Origin: an uncultured Acidimicrobium sp. | GTDB lineage: Bacteria > Actinomycetota > Acidimicrobiia > Acidimicrobiales > Ilumatobacteraceae | Reading direction: 5' to 3' | DNA length: 49,923 nucleotides | NCBI GenBank assembly: GCA_903895515.1 | Contig: CAITUB010000008.1 | Coordinates: forward strand, 1-49,923 | Part shown: in pieces, positions 34,468-43,255 of the stretch | How positions within the stretch are numbered: the stretch's first letter is position 1 | Layout of the letters: each line of letters opens with the position of its first letter | Notes under the pieces: generated by a model | Seen by the model: only the letters and a program-made list of their open reading frames with translations | What the model was told of the DNA's origin: nothing | Database searches by the model: none | Made by a program: the position numbers and the translations under genes

Positions 34468-35835
34468 CTAACTGCGACGCACTCGCGTGCCGTCTTTCGT
34501 GGTTTCCACCACATAGCCAGCCGCTTGAAGTTCATCACGAATGGCGTCAGCTTGTGCGAAGTCTTTTGCTTTTCGTGCGGCGTCCAAAGCGTTTGCGCGC
34601 TCCACGATTGCAGAATCAATATCGTCCCCTGCACTCAACTTCAGACCAAGCGCTTGTGTCATTTCGGTAACTGCACTCGCAAGTGCGGCAGTGGTCGCAC
34701 TGTCACCAGATTCTGCTGCGATGTTTGCGCGACGCACGGCATCAAAAATAAGCGCCATTGCCGATGACGTGTCCAAGTCGTTGTCCATGTGCGTGCGGAA
34801 CTGCGCAATCACGGTTGCATCTGCCTGCGCGGTTGGCAGCGAAGCATTCGCCATACGGTTAGCGAATCCATCCAGACCAGCAAGTGAATTCACTGCAGCA
34901 TCAATGTTGTCTTGACCAACTTTTACCGGTGAGCGATAGTGCGTTTGCAACAGCAACATGCGGTACGCGCGTGGGTCGTAGTGCTGCACCAAGTCCACCA
35001 GGTTCGTTACATTGCCAAGGCTCTTCGACATTTTTTCGCCTTCGGTATCGACAACAAAACCGTTGTGCATCCAGTGCTGCGCGAACGTTTTCCCGAGTGC
35101 CACCGCTTGCGCGCGTTCGTTTTCGTGATGCGGGAAACGCAAGTCCGCTCCGCCGCAATGCAAGTCGAATCCTTCGCCCAATAATTCCAAACTCATGACC
35201 ACGCACTCACTGTGCCAGCCAGGCCTGCCCGCTCCCCATGGCGATTCCCAACTTGGTTCACCAGGTTTCGAAAACTTCCACAATGCAAAGTCTGCTGATT
35301 GACGCTTTTGTGCAGCACCAAGAACTTCCCGATCGCCACCGCCACTCAACATGTCATCCAAACTCTGATGCGCAAGTAAGCCGTAATCGGGAACAGATGA
35401 AATGTCTAGATACACGCCATCATCAGTGGTGTACGCAGCGTTGCGTGACATGAGGTCACCAATCATTGCCACCATCTGTTCTACGTATTCAGTTGCATGG
35501 GGAACATCAGTTGGGCGCGACACGCCAAGCTCACCCATTGCCTTAAACCAGATGTCTTCACACTTGTGCGTGATCTCGGTCCAGTCGCGATTTTCTCGAT
35601 TCGCGCGGTCAATAATTTTGTCGTCAATGTCGGTGATATTCGACACCAGTCGAACCTGCACGCCTGACCACTCCAAGTAACGCCGCAAGATGTCGTACAC
35701 CAATGTGGCTCGACCATGACCCAAATGCGGTGGCCCGTACACAGTTGGACCGCACAAATAGATGCCCAACTTGCCTGGCTCTCGCATTTTCAGTTCGCGC
35801 ACATCGCGCGTAACGGTGTCGTACAAATGCAGCAC
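34468..35835 (-). CDS. cysS: Cysteinyl-tRNA synthetase
   Basis: Class I synthetase of 455 residues charging tRNA-Cys. The zinc Cys28 sits in YLCGPTVYG, HLGH is at 37-40, further zinc ligands are in GWHSECVVMS and FPHHENE, and the KMSKS loop is EKMSKSLGN. The full anticodon-binding helical region and the C-terminal ARKAKDFAQADAIRDEL motif are present, which argues against the shorter mycothiol enzyme MshC. GTG start at 35835; diverges from valS. Confidence 0.96.
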   Translation of the reverse strand: MLHLYDTVTRDVRELKMREPGKLGIYLCGPTVYGPPHLGHGRATLVYDILRRYLEWSGVQVRLVSNITDIDDKIIDRANRENRDWTEITHKCEDIWFKAMGELGVSRPTDVPHATEYVEQMVAMIGDLMSRNAAYTTDDGVYLDISSVPDYGLLAHQSLDDMLSGGGDREVLGAAQKRQSADFALWKFSKPGEPSWESPWGAGRPGWHSECVVMSLELLGEGFDLHCGGADLRFPHHENERAQAVALGKTFAQHWMHNGFVVDTEGEKMSKSLGNVTNLVDLVQHYDPRAYRMLLLQTHYRSPVKVGQDNIDAAVNSLAGLDGFANRMANASLPTAQADATVIAQFRTHMDNDLDTSSAMALIFDAVRRANIAAESGDSATTAALASAVTEMTQALGLKLSAGDDIDSAIVERANALDAARKAKDFAQADAIRDELQAAGYVVETTKDGTRVRRS

Positions 35836-35850
35836 GGGTCAAGCCTAGAG

Positions 35851-35879
35851 GCGCAACAAGATGCCAAGCCCAGTTGCGC
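35851..35879. promoter_or_regulatory. Inverted repeat between divergent cysS and valS
   Basis: GCGCAAC (35851-35857) and GTTGCGC (35873-35879) form a perfect 7-bp inverted repeat with a 15-nt spacer in the 64-bp gap between the two synthetase genes. It could be an operator or a leader hairpin. No T-box features are seen. Confidence 0.4.
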
Positions 35880-35899
35880 TCCAATACAGTTGAACCGCG

Positions 35900-38458
35900 A
35901 TGAACGTCCCCGAAAAGCCAACCCTCGACAACCTGGAATCCTCTCTCATCGAAAAATGGGAGCAATCGGGCGTCTACACCTTCGATCGCAGTGCATCGCG
36001 CGACCAAGTATTTGCCATTGACACCCCACCACCAACTGTCAGCGGTTCGTTGCACATGGGACACGTATTTAGTTACACACATACCGACACCGTTGCCCGC
36101 TTTTGGCGCATGCGCGGTAAGAGCGTGTTTTACCCAATGGGGTGGGATGACAACGGTTTGCCAACCGAACGACGAGTTCAGAACTACTTCGGCGTGTCGT
36201 GCGACCCAAACGTTGCCTATGACCCGAAGTTCACTCCGCCATTTCGTGGTGACGTGCCCAAGGATCATCGCGCAGTAGCAATTTCGCGTCCGAACTTCAT
36301 TGCGTTGTGTGTCGAACTAACACACCAGGACGAAAAGATTTTTGAAGACCTATTCCGCAGGCTTGGGCTATCGGTCGACTGGTCGTTGTTGTACACCACT
36401 ATTAGTGACTACGCGCGTCGAACAAGTCAGGCTGCATTCATTCGCAACTTGTCTCGCGGTGAGGCGTACGCGCAAGAAGCGCCAACGCTGTGGGACGTCG
36501 ACTTCGGTACTGCAGTTGCGCAAGCCGAACTTGAAGATCGCGAGCGACCTGGCGCGTATCACTCCATCAACTTTGCGCGCACCGACGGTTCGGGCAACGT
36601 CACCATTGCCACTACTCGCCCAGAATTAATTCCGGCTTGCGTTGCACTCGTTGCTCACCCAGATGACCCGCGCTACCAGCCACTGTTTGGCAAAACTGTG
36701 CGCACTCCTTTGTTCGATGTTGAAGTTCCTGTCGTTGCACACGAACTTGCTCAAATTGACAAGGGCACTGGCATTGCCATGATTTGTACATTCGGCGACC
36801 TCACCGACGTCATTTGGTGGCGCGAACTTAATTTGCCAACTCGGCCAGTGATTGGTCGCGACGGCCGCATTGTTGCCGACATGCCTGACTGGATTACGTC
36901 AGCAACAGGAACTGCAAACTACGCAGCACTCGCTGGAAAAGGCGTGAAGCAAGCGCAAACAGCAATCGTTGACATGCTGCGCACAAGCGGCGACATGAAC
37001 GGCGAACCAGAGCCAATCACTCACCCGGTGAAGTTCTTTGAAAAAGGCGACCGCCCACTCGAAATTGTGACCAGCCGTCAGTGGTACATCCGCAATGGTG
37101 GTCGCGACGAAATACTGCGGGCTGCATTGTTGAAGCGTGGCGACGAGCTTGCATGGCACCCCGACTTCATGCAACACCGCTACACCAACTGGGTTGGCGG
37201 GCTGAATGGCGACTGGCTCATCAGTCGTCAGCGTTACTTCGGAGTTCCGATTCCGTTGTGGTATCCACTTACCGCCGCAGGCGAACCCGACTTCAATAAC
37301 CCAATAATTCCGAGCGAATCAGACCTGCCGATCGACCCAAGTTCTGACATTCCTGCTGGCTTTACCGAAGCACAACGGGGATTCGCTGGCGGATTCATGG
37401 GCGAACCAGACGTCATGGACACATGGGCAACATCGTCGCTCACTCCGCAAATTGCGGGCCGTTGGATTGACGACCAGAAGTTGTTTAACAACATCTTCCC
37501 GATGGATGTTCGCCCACAAGCTCACGACATCATTCGTACGTGGTTGTTTGCCACCACCGTTCGTTCGCACTTCGAGCACAACATTGCACCATGGAAGAAC
37601 GCCGCGCTATCTGGATGGATTCTTGACCCAGACCGCAAAAAGATGTCGAAGTCAAAGGGCAACGTCGTAACACCAATCGATTTGTTTGAGCAGTACGGCA
37701 GCGATGCAGTTCGCTACTGGGCAGCAAGTGCTCGCCCTGGAGTTGACACCGCATTCAGCGAAGACCAAATGAAGGTTGGCCGCAAGCTTGCGACAAAATT
37801 GTTGAACGTCACCAAGTTTGTCCTCGGCTTCGGTGAGGCAAACCCAACTGCCACTCCAACAGAAGCAGTTGACATTGCCATGCTCGCCCGCTTGGCATCA
37901 GTTGTTGACGAAGCAACTACTGCTTTCGAAACATATGACTATGCACGAGCGCTCGAGAAGTCCGAATCATTCTTCTGGTGGTTCTGCGACGACTATGTAG
38001 AACTCGTGAAAACTCGCGCATATTCGGAAGGCACTGGTTCAGATTCTGCTCGTGCAGCGTTGCAACGCGCACTTAGCACTCTGCAGCGATTGTTCGCACC
38101 GCACATTCCATTTGCAACCGAAGAGGTGTGGAGTTGGTGGCAAACCGGAAGCATTCACCGTGCATCGTGGCCAACACGTGCAGACTTGCTTGGCGGAACT
38201 TCGACTGTTGAAGCAACCGAAGACTTGCTGGACGCGGTATGTAACGTGCTCGCTGTCATTCGCCGTACCAAAACCGAGGCAAAAGTTTCACAACGCGCCG
38301 AAGTTGAACATGTGCTCGTTTCTGCAACTGATACACAAGTATCACTTTTGCAATTGGGTCTCGTTGACTTGCTGAACGCTGGTGTTGCTCAAGAGATTGA
38401 GTTCGTCGCGCATACAAGTGAGCACATTTCAACAACCGTTCGCTTGTTGGCCCAATGA
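35900..38458 (+). CDS. valS: Valyl-tRNA synthetase
   Basis: Class I synthetase of 852 residues charging tRNA-Val, with an editing domain. The HIGH motif is HMGH at residues 52-55 in PPPTVSGSLHMGH, GWDDNGLPTERRVQN follows, the editing (CP1) domain lies around residues 210-350, WYIRNGG and GWILDPDRKKMSKSKGN carry the second motif, and the anticodon domain follows. A clear C-terminal coiled coil, usual in bacterial ValRS, is not obvious. The DDNGLPTERRVQN segment resembles the archaeal-like subgroup (recollection, not computed). ATG start at 35900; 4-bp overlap with the LCP gene. Confidence 0.96.
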   Translation: MNVPEKPTLDNLESSLIEKWEQSGVYTFDRSASRDQVFAIDTPPPTVSGSLHMGHVFSYTHTDTVARFWRMRGKSVFYPMGWDDNGLPTERRVQNYFGVSCDPNVAYDPKFTPPFRGDVPKDHRAVAISRPNFIALCVELTHQDEKIFEDLFRRLGLSVDWSLLYTTISDYARRTSQAAFIRNLSRGEAYAQEAPTLWDVDFGTAVAQAELEDRERPGAYHSINFARTDGSGNVTIATTRPELIPACVALVAHPDDPRYQPLFGKTVRTPLFDVEVPVVAHELAQIDKGTGIAMICTFGDLTDVIWWRELNLPTRPVIGRDGRIVADMPDWITSATGTANYAALAGKGVKQAQTAIVDMLRTSGDMNGEPEPITHPVKFFEKGDRPLEIVTSRQWYIRNGGRDEILRAALLKRGDELAWHPDFMQHRYTNWVGGLNGDWLISRQRYFGVPIPLWYPLTAAGEPDFNNPIIPSESDLPIDPSSDIPAGFTEAQRGFAGGFMGEPDVMDTWATSSLTPQIAGRWIDDQKLFNNIFPMDVRPQAHDIIRTWLFATTVRSHFEHNIAPWKNAALSGWILDPDRKKMSKSKGNVVTPIDLFEQYGSDAVRYWAASARPGVDTAFSEDQMKVGRKLATKLLNVTKFVLGFGEANPTATPTEAVDIAMLARLASVVDEATTAFETYDYARALEKSESFFWWFCDDYVELVKTRAYSEGTGSDSARAALQRALSTLQRLFAPHIPFATEEVWSWWQTGSIHRASWPTRADLLGGTSTVEATEDLLDAVCNVLAVIRRTKTEAKVSQRAEVEHVLVSATDTQVSLLQLGLVDLLNAGVAQEIEFVAHTSEHISTTVRLLAQ

Positions 38459-39714
38459 CCAAATACCAGCGCCCGCGCTCGCACTATGCGGTGCTGATAT
38501 TCAACATTGCAATTGCCGCTTCATTGCTCATCGTTGGTGGTGGCCTGTTGTATGCAGGCCAGCGATTGGGTGCTCGTCAAGTTGTCAGTTTGAATCGTGG
38601 CGACGATATTGCCGTCAACGAAGACGCCAATATCGCTCCATCAGACCAATGGAACCTCAGCGAGGGCGACCTCGAGGCAAAAAACTTCCTGCTCACCGGC
38701 TCCGATAATGGCAGCTGTGTAGACCCAAATTCCCCATATGCAGGGGCTTTTGGTGACCGCACATCATTCGGCGAACGCAGCGACACCATCATGATTATTC
38801 GGGTCAATCCGAAGGACAACCAAGCCGCATTTCTCTCGTTTCCACGCGACCTGTGGGTGAAGATTGCAGGATCAACACGATCGAACCGAATTAACACTGC
38901 ATTCGAACGCAAGAACCCCAACACGCTTGCTGACACCATTTATCAAAACTTTGGAATCAACATTGATCACTACGTCAACATTGACTTTTGCGCCTTTAAA
39001 GAAATCGTGGATGCCGTAGGTGGAGTAAAGGTTCCGTTCCTCTACGAAACCCGAGACAAGAAAACAGGTCTGTACGTTCCAGCACCAAGTTGCTTCGAGT
39101 TCAGCGGCGATCATGCACTTGCATACGTTCGTTCACGCTCTGGATATTCATACTTTGACACTGCAAAAAATACATGGGTCTCTGACGGAACCTCCGACCT
39201 CGGTCGAATCAGTCGCCAGCAGGACTTCATTCGTCGAGCAATGCAACGCGCACTCGACAAAGGATCGTCTAGTCCAAAAGTTGCAAACCAACTATTGAAC
39301 GCCGCGTTAAAGAACGTCATTACCGATGACCGGCTTACTCCTATCACCATGTTGCAACTTGCTCAAGCAATGCGCAATTTGAACACCAGTGGAATTCCTA
39401 CATACACAGTTGAAAGTTCTGGACAAATGATTGGCGATCAAGCCGTCCTTGTTCCACGAATTCAAAACGACACTATGCGCGAAATTCTTGCGCTATTCCA
39501 GGGCAAAGCAAGTTTTGCAACACCGGGTTCTGCTGCGAACAATCCTTCGCCGGATACCACTTCTGCTGAAGGTGCCATGGGAGCAATCATTTCTACGGTT
39601 GCCTACATGAATGCACAACCAAGTAACGGTGTTACTCCAACAACAATTCCTGTTGTTGCACCAGAACAAAACTCGTACGGCATTTCGCCACCAAACGACC
39701 CAAGCTGTCGTTAG
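38455..39714 (+). CDS. LytR-CpsA-Psr (LCP) family cell-wall glycopolymer transferase
   Basis: A 419-residue envelope protein. A short cytoplasmic N-terminus (basic, TKYQRPRSHY) is followed by one transmembrane helix near residues 13-34 and an extracellular LCP domain. It has FLLTGSDNGSC, RSDTIMIIRVNPKDNQAAFLSFPRDLWV (pyrophosphate-lipid binding Arg and Asp), INTAFERKNPNTL, DAVGGVKV and DHALAYVRSR. The C-terminal 70 residues are low-complexity Thr/Asn/Pro. LCP enzymes attach teichoic acid, arabinogalactan or capsule to peptidoglycan. ATGA overlap with valS suggests shared transcription. Confidence 0.92.
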   Translation: MTKYQRPRSHYAVLIFNIAIAASLLIVGGGLLYAGQRLGARQVVSLNRGDDIAVNEDANIAPSDQWNLSEGDLEAKNFLLTGSDNGSCVDPNSPYAGAFGDRTSFGERSDTIMIIRVNPKDNQAAFLSFPRDLWVKIAGSTRSNRINTAFERKNPNTLADTIYQNFGINIDHYVNIDFCAFKEIVDAVGGVKVPFLYETRDKKTGLYVPAPSCFEFSGDHALAYVRSRSGYSYFDTAKNTWVSDGTSDLGRISRQQDFIRRAMQRALDKGSSSPKVANQLLNAALKNVITDDRLTPITMLQLAQAMRNLNTSGIPTYTVESSGQMIGDQAVLVPRIQNDTMREILALFQGKASFATPGSAANNPSPDTTSAEGAMGAIISTVAYMNAQPSNGVTPTTIPVVAPEQNSYGISPPNDPSCR

Positions 39715-40559
39715 TCAAGAACGCGACGCATTGCGTCGGGAATATCACTTGGCCCACTCACCGTTGTAAAACGGGCTCCAACAGAATCTGCAAACACTCG
39801 CGCCTCTGCATCATCTTCTAACGGCGCAATGATTACAAGTTCGTCCAATGACTTCGCTGCGGCTCGCGCATCGCCATCAACAGTTGCTCGACAATCAGAC
39901 AACAGCACAGTGATTCTCCGTGATGCTCGTGAGCGTGCAAGTTGTTCTCGTGATGCATGCAATGCCCCGGCCAAGTCGGTGGTACCAAACCCGCGAAGCG
40001 CAAGCACGGTGTTCACCACGTCATCGCCAGACTTATGAACGTCTTGTGACTTCGCCGCAATTACGTCTTTTCCGAATACCAGCACGCTGTAGTCAGCTGG
40101 CTCACGGGCAGCAATAGAGGCTGCAGCCATTGCCGAATTAGCAAGTGGCTTGCCGCCCATCGAGCCACTGCGGTCGACCACAAGACTGATTGCTGTGCCT
40201 GGTCGTAGCCATCCGCGCACACGTAATTCATCGGCATCTACTACACCAGTTGCGCGCAATTCGTTTAGCGCATCCAAGCTTGCATCAATATCAATGTCGC
40301 CAGCATCGGGTTGATATTTGCGCAGCGACATTTTCCCAATTCCGCGCGGTCGAGGTTTTCCACTTTGTGCCAGTTCAATCAAAATTCGTCCGGCCAGTTT
40401 TCGTGCGAGTTCACGTAATGCAGGGTCGGTTGCAGCTGTTAAGTCGGCAAGCATCGACAACGTTTCATCTGGCGAATTCTGCATCGCCTCATCGAAAGCA
40501 ACTTCGTCAAGTTCGCCAACTTCAGGAGAGATCTCTTCAAACCCTGAGTGCTTCGACAA
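39711..40559 (-). CDS. VWA-domain protein paired with MoxR
   Basis: A 282-residue protein with an N-terminal helical region and a C-terminal von Willebrand A domain. The metal-ion site is DRSGSMGG near residues 129-136, then GFGTTDLAGAL supplies the Thr and LLSDCRAT the Asp. The family pairs with MoxR AAA+ ATPases in cofactor or metal insertion. The start is uncertain: the only usable codon is TTG at 40559, but the frame is open upstream to 40719, across the end of the MoxR gene, and reads like family sequence (WRPDWGNELPLVKEG). Convergent overlap of 4 bp with the LCP gene. Confidence 0.82.
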   Translation of the reverse strand: MSKHSGFEEISPEVGELDEVAFDEAMQNSPDETLSMLADLTAATDPALRELARKLAGRILIELAQSGKPRPRGIGKMSLRKYQPDAGDIDIDASLDALNELRATGVVDADELRVRGWLRPGTAISLVVDRSGSMGGKPLANSAMAAASIAAREPADYSVLVFGKDVIAAKSQDVHKSGDDVVNTVLALRGFGTTDLAGALHASREQLARSRASRRITVLLSDCRATVDGDARAAAKSLDELVIIAPLEDDAEARVFADSVGARFTTVSGPSDIPDAMRRVLD

Positions 40560-40627
40560 TTCTTTGCGTGATGTGGTGCGCTTGCTCGCCTGTTGCGCTG
40601 CCTGTTCGGCCTGCGCGCCTTCTTTAA

Positions 40628-41572
40628 CTAACGGGAGTTCGTTGCCCCAGTCGGGGCGCCAGCTTTTCCCGCGTCGCCGTCTTCCGCTTTCACGCCAAAC
40701 ACATCTGCGAAAATTTCACTAATCACTTCTTCTGCGGTGCGCACACTTCCCTCGCGCAACTTCACCCGACCTGTAAGCGCCACAAGCGCGCTGTCTAATC
40801 CAATTGAGGTGGTTTCAACCGACGCATTACGCATCGCCGACAAACTCGCAGCAACAACTGCCGTATCAATTGCACCACGAACCGATGAACCAAAACGCAA
40901 GTCGGAATGATTCCGCGTGCGTCGTACCATTTCCACTACTTGGCCAACCCAGTCGCGCGACACCTTTGACTTGCTGTTCTGTTTCGTGGTTTCGCGAATC
41001 ACGATTTCTACTTCGTCTGTCGCACTTTGATATGTCATTGCAACGCGGCACACGCGGTCGTACACCGCACTCGAAATACGTGCTGTGCCCACAGCATCAA
41101 ACGGGTTCATTGCCGCAACAAGTCGAAAACCAGCAGCGCTTTTCACGGTGCCAAGTCGTGGAACCGTAATTTCACCTTCGCTCATCACGGTGATGAGCAC
41201 GTTCAATGTTTCTTCCGGAATGCGGTTGATTTCTTCTACGTACAACAACGAACCATCACGCAATGCCGACACCAGTGGTCCATCAACAAACACATCCGCG
41301 CTGTAGCCATCCGTCAGCACTCGCGCAGGGTCGAAGTGTCCGACTAAACGTGCTGGAGTGAGTTCGGCATTGCCTTCAACAAAGGCGAACCCAACGCCAA
41401 GTGCTTCGGCAACAGATCGTAAAAGCGTTGATTTTCCTGTGCCCGGAGGGCCTTCCAACAAGATGTGGCGACCACCATGCAATGCAGCGACGACAAGTTC
41501 TAGTTCGCGCGCGCGACCAACAACCGAAGCTGCCGAAACGCGAAGAACGTCGCTTGCCGACGCTGCTGCCAT
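40628..41572 (-). CDS. MoxR-family AAA+ ATPase
   Basis: A 314-residue AAA+ ATPase. Walker A is GPPGTGKST at residues 41-49, Walker B is LLYVEEINR, sensor 1 is LVAAMNPFD, and an Arg-finger-like element YDRVCRVAMTY follows. The C-terminal helical lid contains SSVRGAIDTAVVAA. With the VWA gene downstream it should form a chaperone-like remodelling pair. It starts 13 bp downstream of the alcohol dehydrogenase stop on the same strand, so a link to that enzyme is possible but unproven. ATG start. Confidence 0.9.
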   Translation of the reverse strand: MAAASASDVLRVSAASVVGRARELELVVAALHGGRHILLEGPPGTGKSTLLRSVAEALGVGFAFVEGNAELTPARLVGHFDPARVLTDGYSADVFVDGPLVSALRDGSLLYVEEINRIPEETLNVLITVMSEGEITVPRLGTVKSAAGFRLVAAMNPFDAVGTARISSAVYDRVCRVAMTYQSATDEVEIVIRETTKQNSKSKVSRDWVGQVVEMVRRTRNHSDLRFGSSVRGAIDTAVVAASLSAMRNASVETTSIGLDSALVALTGRVKLREGSVRTAEEVISEIFADVFGVKAEDGDAGKAGAPTGATNSR

Positions 41573-41584
41573 GAGTGTGACTAA

Positions 41585-42697
41585 CTAGTCGAACTTGATA
41601 ACGCCACGGATGTTTTCTCCGTCACGCATTGCTCGGTAACCCTCGTTGATGTCGCTCAGTTTGTATTCCTTGGTGACAAGACCGTCGAGGTCGAGCTGAC
41701 CTTCGCGATACAGGCCCATCAACTTTGGAATGTCGGAACGTGGGTTGCCCGAACCAAACAGCGAACCAACCAACTGCTTTTCCATCAAGGTGAGATCGAG
41801 CAAGCTCATGCCTGCACCAAACTCTGCTGCCGGGTGAATGTTGGTTACAACAACACGACCACGTTTTGCGGTGAGTGCCATTGCTTCGTGAATAACAGCG
41901 CCGTTACCAACGCCCATGGTCATAATCACTTTGTTGGCCATGGTTCCCCATGTCAATTCTTGCAACAGAGGCAACGCTTCAGCCATCGAGTTTGCAGTAT
42001 GTGTTGCACCAAACTCCATTGCCTTTTCGCGCTTGAACTCCACTGGGTCAATTGCAACAATGCGCTTTGCACCAGCAATACGAGCACCCTGAATAGCGTT
42101 GGCACCAATTCCACCGGCACCCACAACGACAACTGTGTCGCCAGGTTTTACTTCTGCTGCATACACGCTTGAGCCCCAACCGGTAACTACACCACAACCG
42201 AGCAAACATGCGCGGTCAAGAGGCACATCTTTTTCAATCTTGATGCAACTTGCTTCGTGCACAACCGTGTGTTCAGCAAACGTTCCAAGGAGGCACATGA
42301 TGCCAACGTCTTTCCCACCGGCGTGGTGACGCGATGTCTGATCACTAATTTGCTTTCCTGTTGCCATATACGCACCAAGGTCGCACAAGTTTTGGTGACC
42401 AGTGCTGCAGCTCACGCAACGACCACATGACGGAATGAATCCGAACACCACGTGATCGCCCGGTGCCAACCAACTGACATTCGATCCAACTTGTTGCACA
42501 ACACCAGCACCTTCGTGACCACCGATAATTGGAAGTTCAAATGGCAAGTCGCCAGTAACCACGTGCTCATCGCTATGGCACATGCCGGAAGCGGCAAGCT
42601 TGACCAACACTTCGTTTGGACCCGGCGCATCAAGTTCAATTTCTTCGATTGTCCATGGAGCATTCAGCTCCCACAACACTGCTGCCTTCGTCTTCAC
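41585..42697 (-). CDS. NDMA-dependent alcohol dehydrogenase (mycofactocin-associated)
   Basis: A 370-residue zinc-dependent medium-chain alcohol dehydrogenase. Catalytic zinc residues are C40, H61 and E62 in GMCHSDEH and GGHEGAGVV; structural zinc Cys are C91, C94, C97 and C105. The nucleotide loop is VVVGAGGIGANAIQGA. The segments LTWGTMANKVIMTMGVG and GSLFGSGNPRSDIP match the actinobacterial family assayed with the artificial acceptor N,N-dimethyl-4-nitrosoaniline, in which NAD stays bound and mycofactocin is the likely acceptor. Divergent from mftA, which supports that use. ATG start at 42697. Confidence 0.9.
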   Translation of the reverse strand: MKTKAAVLWELNAPWTIEEIELDAPGPNEVLVKLAASGMCHSDEHVVTGDLPFELPIIGGHEGAGVVQQVGSNVSWLAPGDHVVFGFIPSCGRCVSCSTGHQNLCDLGAYMATGKQISDQTSRHHAGGKDVGIMCLLGTFAEHTVVHEASCIKIEKDVPLDRACLLGCGVVTGWGSSVYAAEVKPGDTVVVVGAGGIGANAIQGARIAGAKRIVAIDPVEFKREKAMEFGATHTANSMAEALPLLQELTWGTMANKVIMTMGVGNGAVIHEAMALTAKRGRVVVTNIHPAAEFGAGMSLLDLTLMEKQLVGSLFGSGNPRSDIPKLMGLYREGQLDLDGLVTKEYKLSDINEGYRAMRDGENIRGVIKFD

Positions 42698-42818
42698 ACT
42701 GACCCCCTCGTCATGGTCGCCAAGCGCAGGGTGCGCCAGCGAGTTACTGGCTCTATTGTTGCCCAGCCATCGGCGCTGACGCTACCCCGAGCCCGCAGCC
42801 TGAGTACTGTGGACGGTG
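42698..42818. promoter_or_regulatory. Shared divergent control region of the dehydrogenase and mft genes
   Basis: This 121-bp gap, the largest intergenic gap, must hold promoters for both the dehydrogenase and mftA. It contains a short GCGCA-GGG-TGCGC palindrome near 42724-42736. No convincing -35/-10 pair is seen on either strand. No regulator gene such as mftR is in the window. Confidence 0.4.
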
Positions 42819-42968
42819 ATGGACACCACAGCACCACTAGCCGTTGATACCGCCCAGGCCCAGACTGCAAGCCACGACAGCGTTTCCTCGGCAACCACCA
42901 CACCGCACATCGTTGAAGAACTCCTCGTTGAGGAAATTTCCATCGACGGCATGTGTGGTGTGTACTAA
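42819..42968 (+). CDS. mftA: Mycofactocin precursor peptide
   Basis: A 49-residue ribosomal peptide. The ATG at 42819 is preceded by GGACGG. The leader is Thr/Ala/Ser-rich (DTTAPLAVDTAQAQTASHDS), then TPHIVEELLVEEISIDG and the hallmark C-terminus IDGMCGVY. In known systems the terminal Val-Tyr pair is decarboxylated and crosslinked by MftC and released by MftE to become the redox cofactor. The acidic EELLVEE helix is the usual MftB-binding part. It sits 17 bp before mftB. Confidence 0.95.
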   Translation: MDTTAPLAVDTAQAQTASHDSVSSATTTPHIVEELLVEEISIDGMCGVY

Positions 42969-42985
42969 CCCGCAGACGTTTCACT

Positions 42986-43255
42986 ATGACCGTCACCCTG
43001 GATTCAGCGTGTGAGTTGCACCCTCAAGTTGCACTTCGTCCTGAACCATTCGGAGCACTTGCCTATCACTATGGCAATCGCAAACTTGTTTTTTTGAAAC
43101 ACCCAGACGTCGTTGCTGTTCTGCGCGATGTTGCTGCACACGACACACTCGCCGACACGTTGGTTGCACACAATGTTGCACCAGAACGTTGGAATTCATT
43201 TGTGAGCGCACTCAGCTCACTTGAGACATCGGAGATTATTCGTGTCCGTCAGTAA
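42986..43255 (+). CDS. mftB: Mycofactocin chaperone MftB (RRE/PqqD-like)
   Basis: An 89-residue RiPP recognition element protein that delivers MftA to the radical SAM enzyme. The N-terminal strand-rich part (VALRPEPFGALAYHYGNRKLVFLKHPDVVAVL) is PqqD-like, followed by three helices ending LETSEIIRVRQ. The ATG at 42986 is chosen over codons reading from 42953 inside the mftA end. The stop overlaps the mftC start by 14 bp. Confidence 0.93.
   Translation: MTVTLDSACELHPQVALRPEPFGALAYHYGNRKLVFLKHPDVVAVLRDVAAHDTLADTLVAHNVAPERWNSFVSALSSLETSEIIRVRQ

Noticed and set aside
34468..35835. MshC (mycothiol ligase) instead of cysS
   Set aside because: The protein has the full C-terminal anticodon region and the ARKAKDFAQADAIRDEL motif of CysRS, longer than MshC.
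35624..36268. Long minus-strand ORF of 214 codons across the cysS/valS gap
   Set aside because: It lies antisense to the HIGH-motif region of valS and the start of cysS, and its translation has no family-like features; a shadow frame.
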